From CAZVNZ01 sp964628515 (GTDB taxonomy: Bacteria; Bacillota; Clostridia; Christensenellales; Christensenellaceae), in NCBI GenBank assembly GCA_964628515.1, contig CAZVNZ010000013.1, positions 1 through 64,000 on the forward strand: 64,000 nt of DNA. Direction: 5' to 3'. Shown here one piece after another: positions 50,283-59,513 of this stretch. The notes under the pieces are model-generated. The model was not told where the DNA came from and did no database searches. It worked only from the letters and a program-made list of their open reading frames with translations. Position 1 is the first letter of the stretch. Each line of letters begins with the position of its first letter. A program made the translations under genes and the position numbers.

Positions 50283-51503
50283 TTACTCAATAACACCTGC
50301 AACTACGCCTGCGCCTACCGTTCTTCCGCCTTCTCTTATAGCAAATCTTAATCCTTCTTCTATTGCTATTGGCGTTATCAGTTTAATTTCCATTTGTACG
50401 TTATCTCCGGGCATTACCATTTCTGTTCCGCCGGGTAACTCTATTATTCCTGTTACGTCTGTTGTTCTAAAATAAAACTGTGGTCTGTATCCGTTAAAGA
50501 ATGGGGTGTGTCTGCCACCTTCTTCTTTTGTTAGTACGTATACCTCTCCGTTAAAGTGGGTGTGGGGTTTAATTGTACCCGGTTTTGCAAGCACCTGTCC
50601 TCTTTCGATTTCCGTTCTTTGCACACCTCTTAACAGTAGTCCGATGTTGTCTCCTGCTATTGCTTGGTCTAACAGTTTTCTAAACATTTCCACACCTGTT
50701 ACTACTATGCTTCTTGTTTCTTCTGTCATTCCTACTATTTCTACTGTATCTTGTACTTTTACCGTTCCTCTTTCCACTCTGCCCGTTGCTACCGTTCCTC
50801 TGCCTGTGATGCTAAATACATCCTCCACAGGCATTAAGAAGGGTTTATCCGATGCTCTCTCCGGTGTGGGTATATAGCTGTCTACCGCATCCATTAATTC
50901 AAATATACATTTGCAGTCCGGATTTTCTTTTACGTCCTCGTCCGCTCCTGCCGCTCCTGCCGCATTTAATGCTTTTAGCGCACTTCCCATTACGATGGGT
51001 ATATCGTCTCCCGGAAACTCGTATTGGCTTAGTAGCTCTCTTACTTCCATTTCTACAAGCTCGAGTAATTCAGGGTCGTCTACTTGGTCTGTTTTGTTCA
51101 TAAATACTATTATGTAAGGTACGCCTACCTGTCTTGCTAACAGTATGTGCTCTCTTGTTTGGGGCATTGGACCGTCTGCCGCACTTACTACAAGTATTGC
51201 GCCGTCCATTTGTGCCGCACCTGTTATCATGTTTTTAACGTAGTCGGCATGTCCCGGGCAGTCTACGTGGGCGTAGTGCCTTGTGTCCGTCTCGTACTCT
51301 ACGTGTGCCGTGTTTATTGTTATGCCACGCTCTTTTTCTTCCGGCGCTTTGTCGATTTCGTCGTACTTTGTTGCTTCCGCTTTGCCGTATTTTGCCAGCA
51401 CTGTTGTTATTGCTGCTGTTAATGTTGTCTTACCGTGGTCTACGTGTCCTATGGTTCCTATGTTTACATGGGGCTTGTTTCTTTCAAATTTTGCTTTAGC
51501 CAT
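50283..51503 (-). CDS. tuf: elongation factor Tu
   Basis: 406 residues, about 10 more than B. subtilis EF-Tu. GTPase motifs GHVDHGKT (19-26), DCPGH (81-85), NKTD (136-139) and SAL (174-176) are intact, as are domains II and III (GRGTVATGRVERG, EEGGRHTPF, the C-terminal VGAGVV). The extra length is an Ala/Gly/Asp-rich stretch at residues 180-199, between the G domain core and its last helix. EF-Tu brings aminoacyl-tRNA to the ribosome. It follows fusA by 28 bases at the end of the str block. Confidence 0.98.
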   Translation of the reverse strand: MAKAKFERNKPHVNIGTIGHVDHGKTTLTAAITTVLAKYGKAEATKYDEIDKAPEEKERGITINTAHVEYETDTRHYAHVDCPGHADYVKNMITGAAQMDGAILVVSAADGPMPQTREHILLARQVGVPYIIVFMNKTDQVDDPELLELVEMEVRELLSQYEFPGDDIPIVMGSALKALNAAGAAGADEDVKENPDCKCIFELMDAVDSYIPTPERASDKPFLMPVEDVFSITGRGTVATGRVERGTVKVQDTVEIVGMTEETRSIVVTGVEMFRKLLDQAIAGDNIGLLLRGVQRTEIERGQVLAKPGTIKPHTHFNGEVYVLTKEEGGRHTPFFNGYRPQFYFRTTDVTGIIELPGGTEMVMPGDNVQMEIKLITPIAIEEGLRFAIREGGRTVGAGVVAGVIE

Positions 51504-51531
51504 TTTTATATCTCCTTAGTGTATTACTTAA

Positions 51532-53604
51532 TTATTTATTTCCTGTTACTTTTTCTATCATACTCTTAGGTACAGGCTCGTAGTGCGAGAACTGCATTGT
51601 AAAAGTACCTCTGCCTTGGGTTCTTGAACGTAAATCCGTTGCATATCCAAACATTTCGGATAGTGGCACAACACTTCTAATAATCTGTCCGCCGCCTCTG
51701 ATTTCCGTTCCTTCTATTCTTCCACGACGAGAGTTTACGTTACCCATAACATCACCCAAATAATCCTCGGGTACTACGATTTCTACCTTCATCATAGGCT
51801 CTAAAAGTGCCGGAGCGCCCTTTTCAAACGCATTTTTTATAGCCATTGAGCCTGCGATTTTAAACGCCATTTCCGAGCTGTCTACCTCGTGGTAGGAGCC
51901 GTCTATCAGGGTTACTTTAAAGTCCATAACTTCAAATCCGCCAAGTACACCGCTCTTAGATGCTTCCTTAATACCGTTGTCTATGGAAGGTATGTACTCT
52001 TTTGGAATTACACCACCAACGATTTTATTTTCAAATACATAGCCTGCACCCGGCTCTAAAGGTTCAACGGTAATTTTGCAATGCCCGTACTGACCTCTAC
52101 CGCCCGATTGACGCACGTATTTGCCTTCCACCGTGCATGATTTTGTAATGGTTTCTTTATATGCAACCTGTGGCTTACCAACAGCCGCTTCCACTTTAAA
52201 CTCTCTAAGCATACGGTCTACGATAATTTCTAAGTGTAGCTCTCCCATGCCTGCAATAATTGTCTGCCCTGTCTCTTCGTCTGTGTAAGCTCTAAATGTT
52301 GGGTCTTCCTCTGCAAGTTTTTGTAGCGCTACGGACATTTTTTCCTGCCCTGCCTTAGTTTTAGGCTCTATTGCCACACGTATAACCGGGTCCGGAAATA
52401 CCATAGACTCCAAAATTACCTGCTGTTTATCATCACAAAGAGTGTCGCCCGTGCCAACGTCCTTAAAGCCTACCGCTGCCGCAATATCTCCTGCGGAAAC
52501 CTCGTCTATTTCTTCTCTGTGATTTGCGTGCATCTTAAGTATTCTGCCTATTCTCTCACGCTTGCCTTTGGTGGAATTTAGTACATTAGAGCCACTTTTT
52601 AGCTTGCCCGAGTACACTCTGAAAAATGCCAGCTTGCCTACAAACGGGTCTGCCATAATTTTAAATGCAAGTGCCGCAAAAGGCCCGTTGGGGTCTGCCG
52701 GTCTTTCCACTTCTTCGTCTGTTCCCGGTTTAATACCCTTAATTGCCTTAATATCAAGCGGTGAGGGCATAAGCTCTATAACTTTATCCAGTAAAGGTTG
52801 CACACCTTTGTTTCTGTATGCACTTCCGCAACAAACAGGGATAATTGAGCCCGATATTGTACCTTTTCTTAATATGGTGATGATTTCGTCTTTACCGATG
52901 GCTTCTCCTGCGAAATACTTTTCCATAATGGCTTCGTCGTGGTCTGCAAGTGCTTCTATAAGTTTTTCTCTGTATTCGTCGGCAGTATCTTTTAAATCTG
53001 CGGGAATATCCGCAATATCAAAGTCCGCACCTGTTGCATCCTCTGTTTTATACATAATTGCGTGCATTTCCACTAAGTCTATAATACCGTTAAAAGTATC
53101 TTCTACACCTATGGGTAGCTGAATAGGTATGGGGTTTGCGCCTAATCTTTCTTTTATCATGTCTACAACATTGTAGAAATCTGCGCCCATAATATCCATT
53201 TTGTTTACAAATGCAATACGTGGTACTCCGTAACCCTCTGCCTGACGCCACACCGTCTCCGATTGAGGTTCAACACCGCCTTTGGCACAAAAAACCGCAA
53301 CGGCACCGTCCAAAACACGTAAGGAACGTTCTACCTCTACGGTAAAATCCACGTGTCCGGGGGTATCTATAATGTTAATTTGATGCTCTTTCCATTCTGC
53401 AGTAGTAGCAGCCGAGGTAATTGTAATTCCCCTTTCCTGCTCTTGCTCCATCCAGTCCATAACTGCATTTCCATCGTGAGTATCCCCTATTTTATAGGTT
53501 TTACCCGTATAAAACAAGATACGTTCCGTAGCAGTGGTTTTACCTGCATCAATATGTGCCATAATTCCTATGTTTCTAATTTTTTCCAACGGAAAATTTG
53601 TCAT
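51532..53604 (-). CDS. fusA: elongation factor G
   Basis: 690 residues, normal length. GTPase motifs AHIDAGKTTATERIL, DTPGHVDFTVEVERSLRVLDGAV and NKMD are clear, and domain IV has SGGRGQYGHCKITVEP. It drives translocation. AAGGAAG precedes the ATG. The 186 bases between rpsG and fusA contain several small hairpins and no obvious terminator. Confidence 0.98.
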   Translation of the reverse strand: MTNFPLEKIRNIGIMAHIDAGKTTATERILFYTGKTYKIGDTHDGNAVMDWMEQEQERGITITSAATTAEWKEHQINIIDTPGHVDFTVEVERSLRVLDGAVAVFCAKGGVEPQSETVWRQAEGYGVPRIAFVNKMDIMGADFYNVVDMIKERLGANPIPIQLPIGVEDTFNGIIDLVEMHAIMYKTEDATGADFDIADIPADLKDTADEYREKLIEALADHDEAIMEKYFAGEAIGKDEIITILRKGTISGSIIPVCCGSAYRNKGVQPLLDKVIELMPSPLDIKAIKGIKPGTDEEVERPADPNGPFAALAFKIMADPFVGKLAFFRVYSGKLKSGSNVLNSTKGKRERIGRILKMHANHREEIDEVSAGDIAAAVGFKDVGTGDTLCDDKQQVILESMVFPDPVIRVAIEPKTKAGQEKMSVALQKLAEEDPTFRAYTDEETGQTIIAGMGELHLEIIVDRMLREFKVEAAVGKPQVAYKETITKSCTVEGKYVRQSGGRGQYGHCKITVEPLEPGAGYVFENKIVGGVIPKEYIPSIDNGIKEASKSGVLGGFEVMDFKVTLIDGSYHEVDSSEMAFKIAGSMAIKNAFEKGAPALLEPMMKVEIVVPEDYLGDVMGNVNSRRGRIEGTEIRGGGQIIRSVVPLSEMFGYATDLRSRTQGRGTFTMQFSHYEPVPKSMIEKVTGNK

Positions 53605-53640
53605 TATTTCTTCCTTTCCTACTATTTAAAAATCTATGTT

Positions 53641-53784
53641 TAAAGAACAAATATTCTTTAACTAACAGCAATTTTTTTCAATACACGTAGCCGTGTGTAT
53701 CAACAAACGGTTTTTATAGAAAATTCCTATAAAAACCATTTTATTGTTACTATAAGCATTAAATTTATAACTACACGTGTATAG
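53641..53784 (-). promoter_or_regulatory. rpsG-fusA spacer with several inverted repeats
   Basis: The 186-base gap holds a 7-base stem (TAAAGAA/TTCTTTA, 53641-53660), an ATACACG/CGTGTGTAT stem (53681-53700), a perfect 11-base stem (GGTTTTTATAG / CTATAAAAACC, 53709-53737) and the palindrome TACACGTGTA (53772-53781). None has a T run that would make it a terminator on the minus strand. They may process or stabilise the polycistronic mRNA, or control fusA-tuf separately. Confidence 0.45.
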
Positions 53785-53790
53785 TTTAAA

Positions 53791-54261
53791 CTACCAACGG
53801 TAATGGGCAAATGCTCTGTTTGCTTCTGCCATTTTGTGCATATCCTCTCTCTTTTTAACGCTGGAGCCTGTACTGTTTGCCGCATCCATAATTTCTGAGG
53901 ATAATCTTTGGCACATAGTACGTTCTCCACGTTTTTTGGAGTATAAGGATAACCAACGTATTGCAAGTGTTTGGCGTCTTTCCGGACGTACCTCCATAGG
54001 TACTTGGTAGGTAGCACCACCTACACGTCTTGCTTTAACCTCAAGCACCGGCATAATGTTTTCCATGCAAGCATTAAATACTTCCATTGCATCTTTACCT
54101 GTTTTTTCTTTAATAATATCAAATGCGTCGTAGCAAATTCTTTGTGCAGTTCCTCTTTTGCCGTCTACCATAATTTGATTTATAAGCTTGGTAACAACTA
54201 CACTATTATACATCGGGTCTGCTATAACGTCATGTTTTGGTGTTCCACCACGTCTTGGCAT
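53791..54261 (-). CDS. rpsG: 30S ribosomal protein S7
   Basis: 156 residues, normal length. MPRRGGTPKHDVIADPMYNS, VRPERRQTLAIRWL and the C-terminal EANRAFAHYRW are typical. S7 starts assembly of the 30S head and lines the E site. GGAGGGG precedes the ATG. It follows rpsL by 51 bases. Confidence 0.98.
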   Translation of the reverse strand: MPRRGGTPKHDVIADPMYNSVVVTKLINQIMVDGKRGTAQRICYDAFDIIKEKTGKDAMEVFNACMENIMPVLEVKARRVGGATYQVPMEVRPERRQTLAIRWLSLYSKKRGERTMCQRLSSEIMDAANSTGSSVKKREDMHKMAEANRAFAHYRW

Positions 54262-54312
54262 AATAAGCCCCTCCTTGTTTTAAATGATTAATATTGGTTT
54301 GCTAAAATCCTA

Positions 54313-54687
54313 TTATTTTTTAGGTTTTTTAGCGCCGTAAAGAGAACGGGATTGCTTTCTGTTTGCAACACCGGCTGTATCTAATGCACCACGTACAATA
54401 TGATATCTTACACCGGGTAAATCTTTAACCCTTCCGCCTCTGATAAGTACAACACTATGCTCTTGCAGGTTGTGTCCGATACCCGGAATGTAGGCAGTAC
54501 CTTCCATACCGTTTACAAGACGTACTCTTGCAATTTTTCTTAATGCCGAATTAGGTTTTTTAGGTGTCATAGTTCTTACAGCAAGACAAACGCCTCTTTT
54601 TTGAGGGCATTGCTTAAGTATGGGAGAACCCGATTTTGTAGTAGCAGATTTTCTGCCATTTTTAACCAACTGATTAATGGTAGGCAT
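54313..54687 (-). CDS. rpsL: 30S ribosomal protein S12
   Basis: 124 residues. MPTINQLVKNGRK, the decoding loop PKKPNSALRKIARVRL and RGGRVKDLPGVRYH are present. Both loops keep the lysines whose mutation gives streptomycin resistance, so the sequence is of the wild-type sensitive form. An in-frame start six codons upstream overlaps the ribosome-binding site AGGATGG and is not used here. Confidence 0.98.
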   Translation of the reverse strand: MPTINQLVKNGRKSATTKSGSPILKQCPQKRGVCLAVRTMTPKKPNSALRKIARVRLVNGMEGTAYIPGIGHNLQEHSVVLIRGGRVKDLPGVRYHIVRGALDTAGVANRKQSRSLYGAKKPKK

Positions 54688-54765
54688 AATGCACCATCCT
54701 TTCAAAATATATAATTTATAAATATGTAAAGCTCCATATACAACCCGGATGAAGCATTTCTTACA

Positions 54766-55023
54766 TTATTTCTTTAGTATTGCCACGCAAGCGGCACCCA
54801 CATCTATACCACACGACTCGCCTAATTGCTTGCGTTTGGGTATATAGATTATTTCTACATCTTCGTATAAAGCACTTTTTATTTGGTTGGAGACATTTTT
54901 GTCAATATCTTGTGCAACATACAGTTTTTCTACTATTTTTTTATCCAAAGCCACAAGGCTTTCTTTTAAACCCACCGTTTTATTTTGAACACTTCTTAAG
55001 TCCGTAATCAAACCAATCTCCAT
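54766..55023 (-). CDS. L7Ae-family ribosomal/RNA-binding protein (YbxF-like)
   Basis: 85 residues. LDKKIVEKLYVAQDID, EIIYIPKRKQLGESCGIDVGAACVAIL contains the family signature around the cysteine of LGxxCGI(D/E)VGA. Bacterial members bind kink-turns in RNA. The place between rpoC and rpsL is the normal one in Firmicutes. No Shine-Dalgarno sequence is visible before the ATG (GGCTTGCTTTTTT), so translation may depend on the upstream gene, 28 bases away. Confidence 0.88.
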   Translation of the reverse strand: MEIGLITDLRSVQNKTVGLKESLVALDKKIVEKLYVAQDIDKNVSNQIKSALYEDVEIIYIPKRKQLGESCGIDVGAACVAILKK

Positions 55024-55051
55024 AAAAAAGCAAGCCTAAAAATTATAACAC

Positions 55052-55906
55052 TTAAATGTTGAAGTTGTCAAGTGTAACATCGTCTTTATCGTCTTTTTCT
55101 TCCTGTTTTGTATCTGCGGAAATTATATTTTCTGTATTCTCCCCATTTTGCATTTCTTCTATCTCGTCTTTTAAAATCATAACGGAAGAATACTGCTTGG
55201 TTTTTGAGAAGGATAGCCTTGGTATATTATCTACCGTTTGGAAGAAAAACCAGCCTTTGTTAAGCATACGTTTTACTTGAGGTATTAGAGCTAAATCCAA
55301 CTTGACAAACTGCTTTTGCTTGTTAAGATAGGCTTTACTGAAAAACTTACCTAAGTAAAAGCCCACAACACCCATTAGTACAGCAAAAATTAGTGGCAAA
55401 AACTCAAACAAATTTACTAAAGGTTGAGAAAATGCCGGTATACCCAGTAAAATTATGCCCACCACCAAAAATATTACAGGAGTGGCTATTTGCAATATGT
55501 CTATTAGCCTATATGTCTTTTTGCATTTGTTGCATATGCCTGCCTGCACGGTTAGTAAGGAGCCTATGGGTGTTCTTACCTTTTTGCCAAAGCCGAAAAA
55601 CATTCCTTTTTCCGATTTTGGCTCGGGATTTGCCATATCAAAAAGTGCGTAAGCATCGCTGTCTTTAGGCTCGTCCATACAAAAATGGCATTTGCCGTCT
55701 AAATGCAGATTGTCGAAATCCTCCGGCAAATAGGAAAGTGTTGTTTTCCATCTGTTAAGGGCGTCTTGTTTGTCGCTGTCTGCCTTAATTGTGGCAATAT
55801 AACAATGCAGACACCCCGATTTATCCAACCAATGACAAAGCTCGCTGTTTTCTATACAGCAATTTTCTCTTATATATTTTTCGTGTTCGTTTCTTGCTTC
55901 GCTCAT
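55052..55906 (-). CDS. unknown membrane protein with cysteine-pair motifs
   Basis: 284 residues, no family recognised. The N-terminal half is cytoplasmic-looking and rich in cysteine pairs: ENCCIENSELC, SGCLHCY, GKCHFCMDE and AGICNKCKKTY, suggesting one or two zinc sites. Two hydrophobic helices follow (about 139-160 and 167-189), then a basic stretch and an acidic, disordered-looking tail (from about 255). It sits 3 bases after rpoC, inside one of the most conserved operons of bacteria, and would be transcribed with it. The start follows CAGGTATAATTA, a moderate ribosome-binding site. No function is assigned. Confidence 0.82.
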   Translation of the reverse strand: MSEARNEHEKYIRENCCIENSELCHWLDKSGCLHCYIATIKADSDKQDALNRWKTTLSYLPEDFDNLHLDGKCHFCMDEPKDSDAYALFDMANPEPKSEKGMFFGFGKKVRTPIGSLLTVQAGICNKCKKTYRLIDILQIATPVIFLVVGIILLGIPAFSQPLVNLFEFLPLIFAVLMGVVGFYLGKFFSKAYLNKQKQFVKLDLALIPQVKRMLNKGWFFFQTVDNIPRLSFSKTKQYSSVMILKDEIEEMQNGENTENIISADTKQEEKDDKDDVTLDNFNI

Positions 55907-55909
55907 TAA

Positions 55910-58900
55910 TTATACCTGATCAACCGTTTCTTCTATTCCTTCGTCTATTTGTACCGCAATTTCTTCGTTTACCACATTAGAAATTACGTCTATGTTTTTG
56001 TATCTCTTCATACCCGTTCCGGCAGGTATAAGTTTACCTATTATAATGTTTTCCTTAAGACCGAGTAATGGGTCTATTTTGCCCTTAATAGCAGCCTCCG
56101 TAAGCACCCTTGTTGTTTCTTGGAAGGATGCCGCCGATAGGAAGCTGTCTGTTGAAAGAGATGCCTTTGTTATTCCGAGGAGTACACGAGACGCCATTGC
56201 AGGCTCTTTGCCTTCTTTTATCATCTTTTCGTTTTCCTTCTCGAAACGGAAAATATCCACAAGCTCGCCCGGCAGCATATTTGTATCCCCTGCGTCTTCT
56301 ATTTTACATTTTTTAAGCATTTGACGCACAATAATCTCAAGATGTTTATCCGAAATTTCAACACCCTGCATACGATACACCGATTGTACCTCTTTTAGCA
56401 GATACTCCTGCACACCCTTCATACCCTTAATTTTAAGAATATCGTTAGGGTTTATAGAGCCTTCTGTAAGCTCGTCTCCTGCCTCTATTACGTCGCCGTC
56501 AAAAACCTTCATGCGTGAGCCATAGGGTATTGGATAAACTCTTGCCTCTCCGCCTTCGTTTGCAACGGTGATTTCTCTTTTTTTACGGTTGTCGCTAACT
56601 GTAACAGTACCGGATATTTCCGTAATTACGGCTAAACCTCTTGGTTTTCTTGCCTCAAAAAGCTCCTCTACACGAGGTAGACCTTGGGTAATATCTCCAC
56701 CTGCTACACCGCCTGTGTGGAATGTTCTCATTGTTAGCTGTGTTCCCGGCTCTCCTATGGACTGCGCTGCAATTACGCCAACCGCCTCTCCAATATCCAC
56801 AAGATTACCTGTTGCCATGTTGGCACCATAACACTTTGCGCACACTCCATGCTCACTCTTGCAAGTAAATACCGAGCGCACTTCCACTTCCTCTATGCCT
56901 GCCTTTACGATTTTTGAGGCAAGCTCGTTTGTAAGCATTACATTTGCGCCCACAATTTCGTTGCCCTCGCTGTCTATAACGGCAGCGGAGGTAAATCTGC
57001 CTCTTAATCTGTCCTCTAAAGGCTCTATGATTTCTTTACCGTTTGTTAAATTACGCACGGGTACGCCTTGAATTTGCTCTCCTGCGCTTTCGTAGCAGTC
57101 TATTTCTCTGACTATTACGTTATGAGAAACGTCTACAAGTCTACGTGTTAAGTAGCCGGAGTCCGCCGTTCTTAAGGCAGTATCTGCAAGCCCCTTTCTT
57201 GCACCGTGAGAGGAAATAAAGAATTCCAAAACGGTTAGTCCTTCACGGAAGTTTGCACGAATGGGTATTTCTATAATTTCGCCGTTGGGGTCTGCCATAA
57301 GACCACGCATACCGGCTAACTGTCTTATTTGGTTGGTAGAACCACGAGCACCCGAGTTTGCCATCATGTATATTGGGTTAAACTTATCTAAGTTTTTCAT
57401 TAAGGCGTTGGTAACCTTGTTTGTGGTTTCCTCCCACACCTTAATTGCGTTGTCCTTTCTTTCTTTGGCGGTTACAAGCCCTCTTAAATATTGGTTTTCT
57501 ATTTTTACAATACGCTCTTCTGCCGCATCTACCAAACCTTTTTTCTCGTCTGGGATTATCATATCCGAAACACTTACTGTAATTGCCCCTACTGTTGAGT
57601 AGTGGAAACCTAAAGTTTTTATTTCGTCTAATATTTTTGATGTTTTTGTAGGCCCTAATTTTGCAAAGCAACAGTCTACAATTTTGCCTAATTGCTTTTT
57701 ATCCACAAGGGCATCTACTTCAAATTTAAGCTCGTTTTCGCTTAGAGATCTATCCATATAGCCTAAATCTTGCGGTATTGCGCCGTTAAAAATAACTCTG
57801 CCTGTGGTGGTTTGTATAATACCCGTTTTTAGTTTGCCCTTAACCTCTTTTTGTACACGGATTTTAACCATTGCCTGTAAGTCTATGTTGCCCGTATTGT
57901 AGGCAAGCACCGCCTCGTCGGGAGATGCAAACACACTGCCCTCGCCTTTTGCGCCCTCTTTATGAATGGTAAGGTAGTAAGAGCCTATAACCATATCCTG
58001 CGTAGGCGAAACTACCGGACGCCCGTCTTGTGGCTTTAAGATATTGTTTGCCGCAAGCATTAAAAATCTTGCCTCTGCCTGTGCTTCCACGGAAAGTGGA
58101 ACGTGTACAGCCATTTGATCACCATCAAAATCCGCATTATACGCCGTACAAACAAGAGGATGTATTTTAAGCGCACGCCCTTCCACAAGCACCGGCTCGA
58201 AAGCTTGTATGCCCAGTCTGTGGAGTGTAGGGGCACGGTTTAGCAGTACGGGATGTCCTTTTATAACTTCCTCCAAAACGTCCCAAACCTCTGTACGTAC
58301 CTTCTCTACCATACGCTTTGCGGATTTTATATTGTGTGCAAAGCCTTCCTGTACCAGCTTTTTCATAACAAAGGGTTTAAAGAGCTCTAAAGCCATTTCC
58401 TTTGGTAGTCCGCACTGATACATTTTAAGCTCAGGCCCTACAACAATAACGCTACGTCCGGAATAATCCACACGTTTTCCCAGTAAGTTTTGTCTGAAAC
58501 GTCCTTGCTTGCCTCTAAGCATATCGGAGAGGGATTTTAACGGTCTGTTGCCCGGGCCTGTTACAGGTCTTCCCCGTCTGCCGTTATCTATTAACGCATC
58601 CACAGCCTCCTGTAACATACGTTTTTCGTTTCTTACGATGATATCCGGTGCCTTTAAGGACAGCAATCTGTTTAAACGGTTGTTTCTGTTGATTACACGT
58701 CTGTATAAATCGTTTAAATCGGAGGTTGCAAATCTGCCACCGTCTAACTGTACCATTGGTCTAAGCTCCGGTGGTATTACGGGTACAACGTCCATAATAA
58801 GCCACTCCGGCTTGTTGCCCGATTGCTTAAAGGCTTCCACAACCTCTAAACGTTTAATCGCTCTTACACGTTTTTGCCCTGTGGATAGCTTTAAATCCTC

Positions 58901-59479
58901 TCTAAGCTCGGTAGATTCCTGCTCTAAATTAACTTTTTTTAGCAGAACCTTAACCGCCTCAGCGCCCATGCCTGCCTTAAACGCTTCTTCCCCAAAACGA
59001 CTTTGCGCCTCTCTGTATTCTTTATCCGTAAGCAATTGTTTGTATTCTAATCCGGTTTCCATTGGGTCTGTAACCACAAATGCCGCAAAATAAAGTATTT
59101 TCTCCAAGGAACGTGGAGACATATCAAGTAGTAACCCCATTCTTGAAGGTATACCTTTAAAATACCAAATATGAGAAACGGGAGCGGCAAGTTCTATATG
59201 CCCCATTCTCTCACGTCTTACTTTTGCACGAGTAACTTCTACTCCGCACTTATCGCAAACTATGCCTTTATATCTTACACGTTTATATCTTCCGCAATGA
59301 CACTCCCAATCCTTAGTGGGTCCAAAAATCTTTTCGCAAAACAAACCGTCTTTTTCCGGCTTTAGTGTTCTGTAATTTATTGTTTCGGGTTTTTTAACTT
59401 CCCCTCTGGACCACTCTCTGATTTTCTCGGGAGATGCCAAACCAATTTGTATAGAGTCAAATGTATTGAGTTCGAACAA
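55910..59479 (-). CDS. rpoC: RNA polymerase beta' subunit
   Basis: 1189 residues, close to the B. subtilis length and collinear with it. The N-terminal zinc ribbon (ECHCGRYKRVRYKGIVCDKCGVEV), the clamp, the active-site NADFDGDQMAVH with three magnesium aspartates (about 450-460), the bridge-helix region and the second zinc site (CKSEHGVCAKCYG) are all present. The start is TTG (TTG TTC GAA) preceded by GGAGAGGAG, which is decisive since no ATG is near. It follows rpoB by 34 bases. Confidence 0.99.
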   Translation of the reverse strand: MFELNTFDSIQIGLASPEKIREWSRGEVKKPETINYRTLKPEKDGLFCEKIFGPTKDWECHCGRYKRVRYKGIVCDKCGVEVTRAKVRRERMGHIELAAPVSHIWYFKGIPSRMGLLLDMSPRSLEKILYFAAFVVTDPMETGLEYKQLLTDKEYREAQSRFGEEAFKAGMGAEAVKVLLKKVNLEQESTELREDLKLSTGQKRVRAIKRLEVVEAFKQSGNKPEWLIMDVVPVIPPELRPMVQLDGGRFATSDLNDLYRRVINRNNRLNRLLSLKAPDIIVRNEKRMLQEAVDALIDNGRRGRPVTGPGNRPLKSLSDMLRGKQGRFRQNLLGKRVDYSGRSVIVVGPELKMYQCGLPKEMALELFKPFVMKKLVQEGFAHNIKSAKRMVEKVRTEVWDVLEEVIKGHPVLLNRAPTLHRLGIQAFEPVLVEGRALKIHPLVCTAYNADFDGDQMAVHVPLSVEAQAEARFLMLAANNILKPQDGRPVVSPTQDMVIGSYYLTIHKEGAKGEGSVFASPDEAVLAYNTGNIDLQAMVKIRVQKEVKGKLKTGIIQTTTGRVIFNGAIPQDLGYMDRSLSENELKFEVDALVDKKQLGKIVDCCFAKLGPTKTSKILDEIKTLGFHYSTVGAITVSVSDMIIPDEKKGLVDAAEERIVKIENQYLRGLVTAKERKDNAIKVWEETTNKVTNALMKNLDKFNPIYMMANSGARGSTNQIRQLAGMRGLMADPNGEIIEIPIRANFREGLTVLEFFISSHGARKGLADTALRTADSGYLTRRLVDVSHNVIVREIDCYESAGEQIQGVPVRNLTNGKEIIEPLEDRLRGRFTSAAVIDSEGNEIVGANVMLTNELASKIVKAGIEEVEVRSVFTCKSEHGVCAKCYGANMATGNLVDIGEAVGVIAAQSIGEPGTQLTMRTFHTGGVAGGDITQGLPRVEELFEARKPRGLAVITEISGTVTVSDNRKKREITVANEGGEARVYPIPYGSRMKVFDGDVIEAGDELTEGSINPNDILKIKGMKGVQEYLLKEVQSVYRMQGVEISDKHLEIIVRQMLKKCKIEDAGDTNMLPGELVDIFRFEKENEKMIKEGKEPAMASRVLLGITKASLSTDSFLSAASFQETTRVLTEAAIKGKIDPLLGLKENIIIGKLIPAGTGMKRYKNIDVISNVVNEEIAVQIDEGIEETVDQV

Positions 59480-59513
59480 AATAAACTCCTCTCCTTTTCT
59501 AATTACTTATCTA

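Noticed and set aside
58509..59093. 194-residue plus-strand open frame opposite rpoC
   Set aside because: Antisense shadow of a conserved gene, Ser/Leu-rich, no ribosome-binding site.
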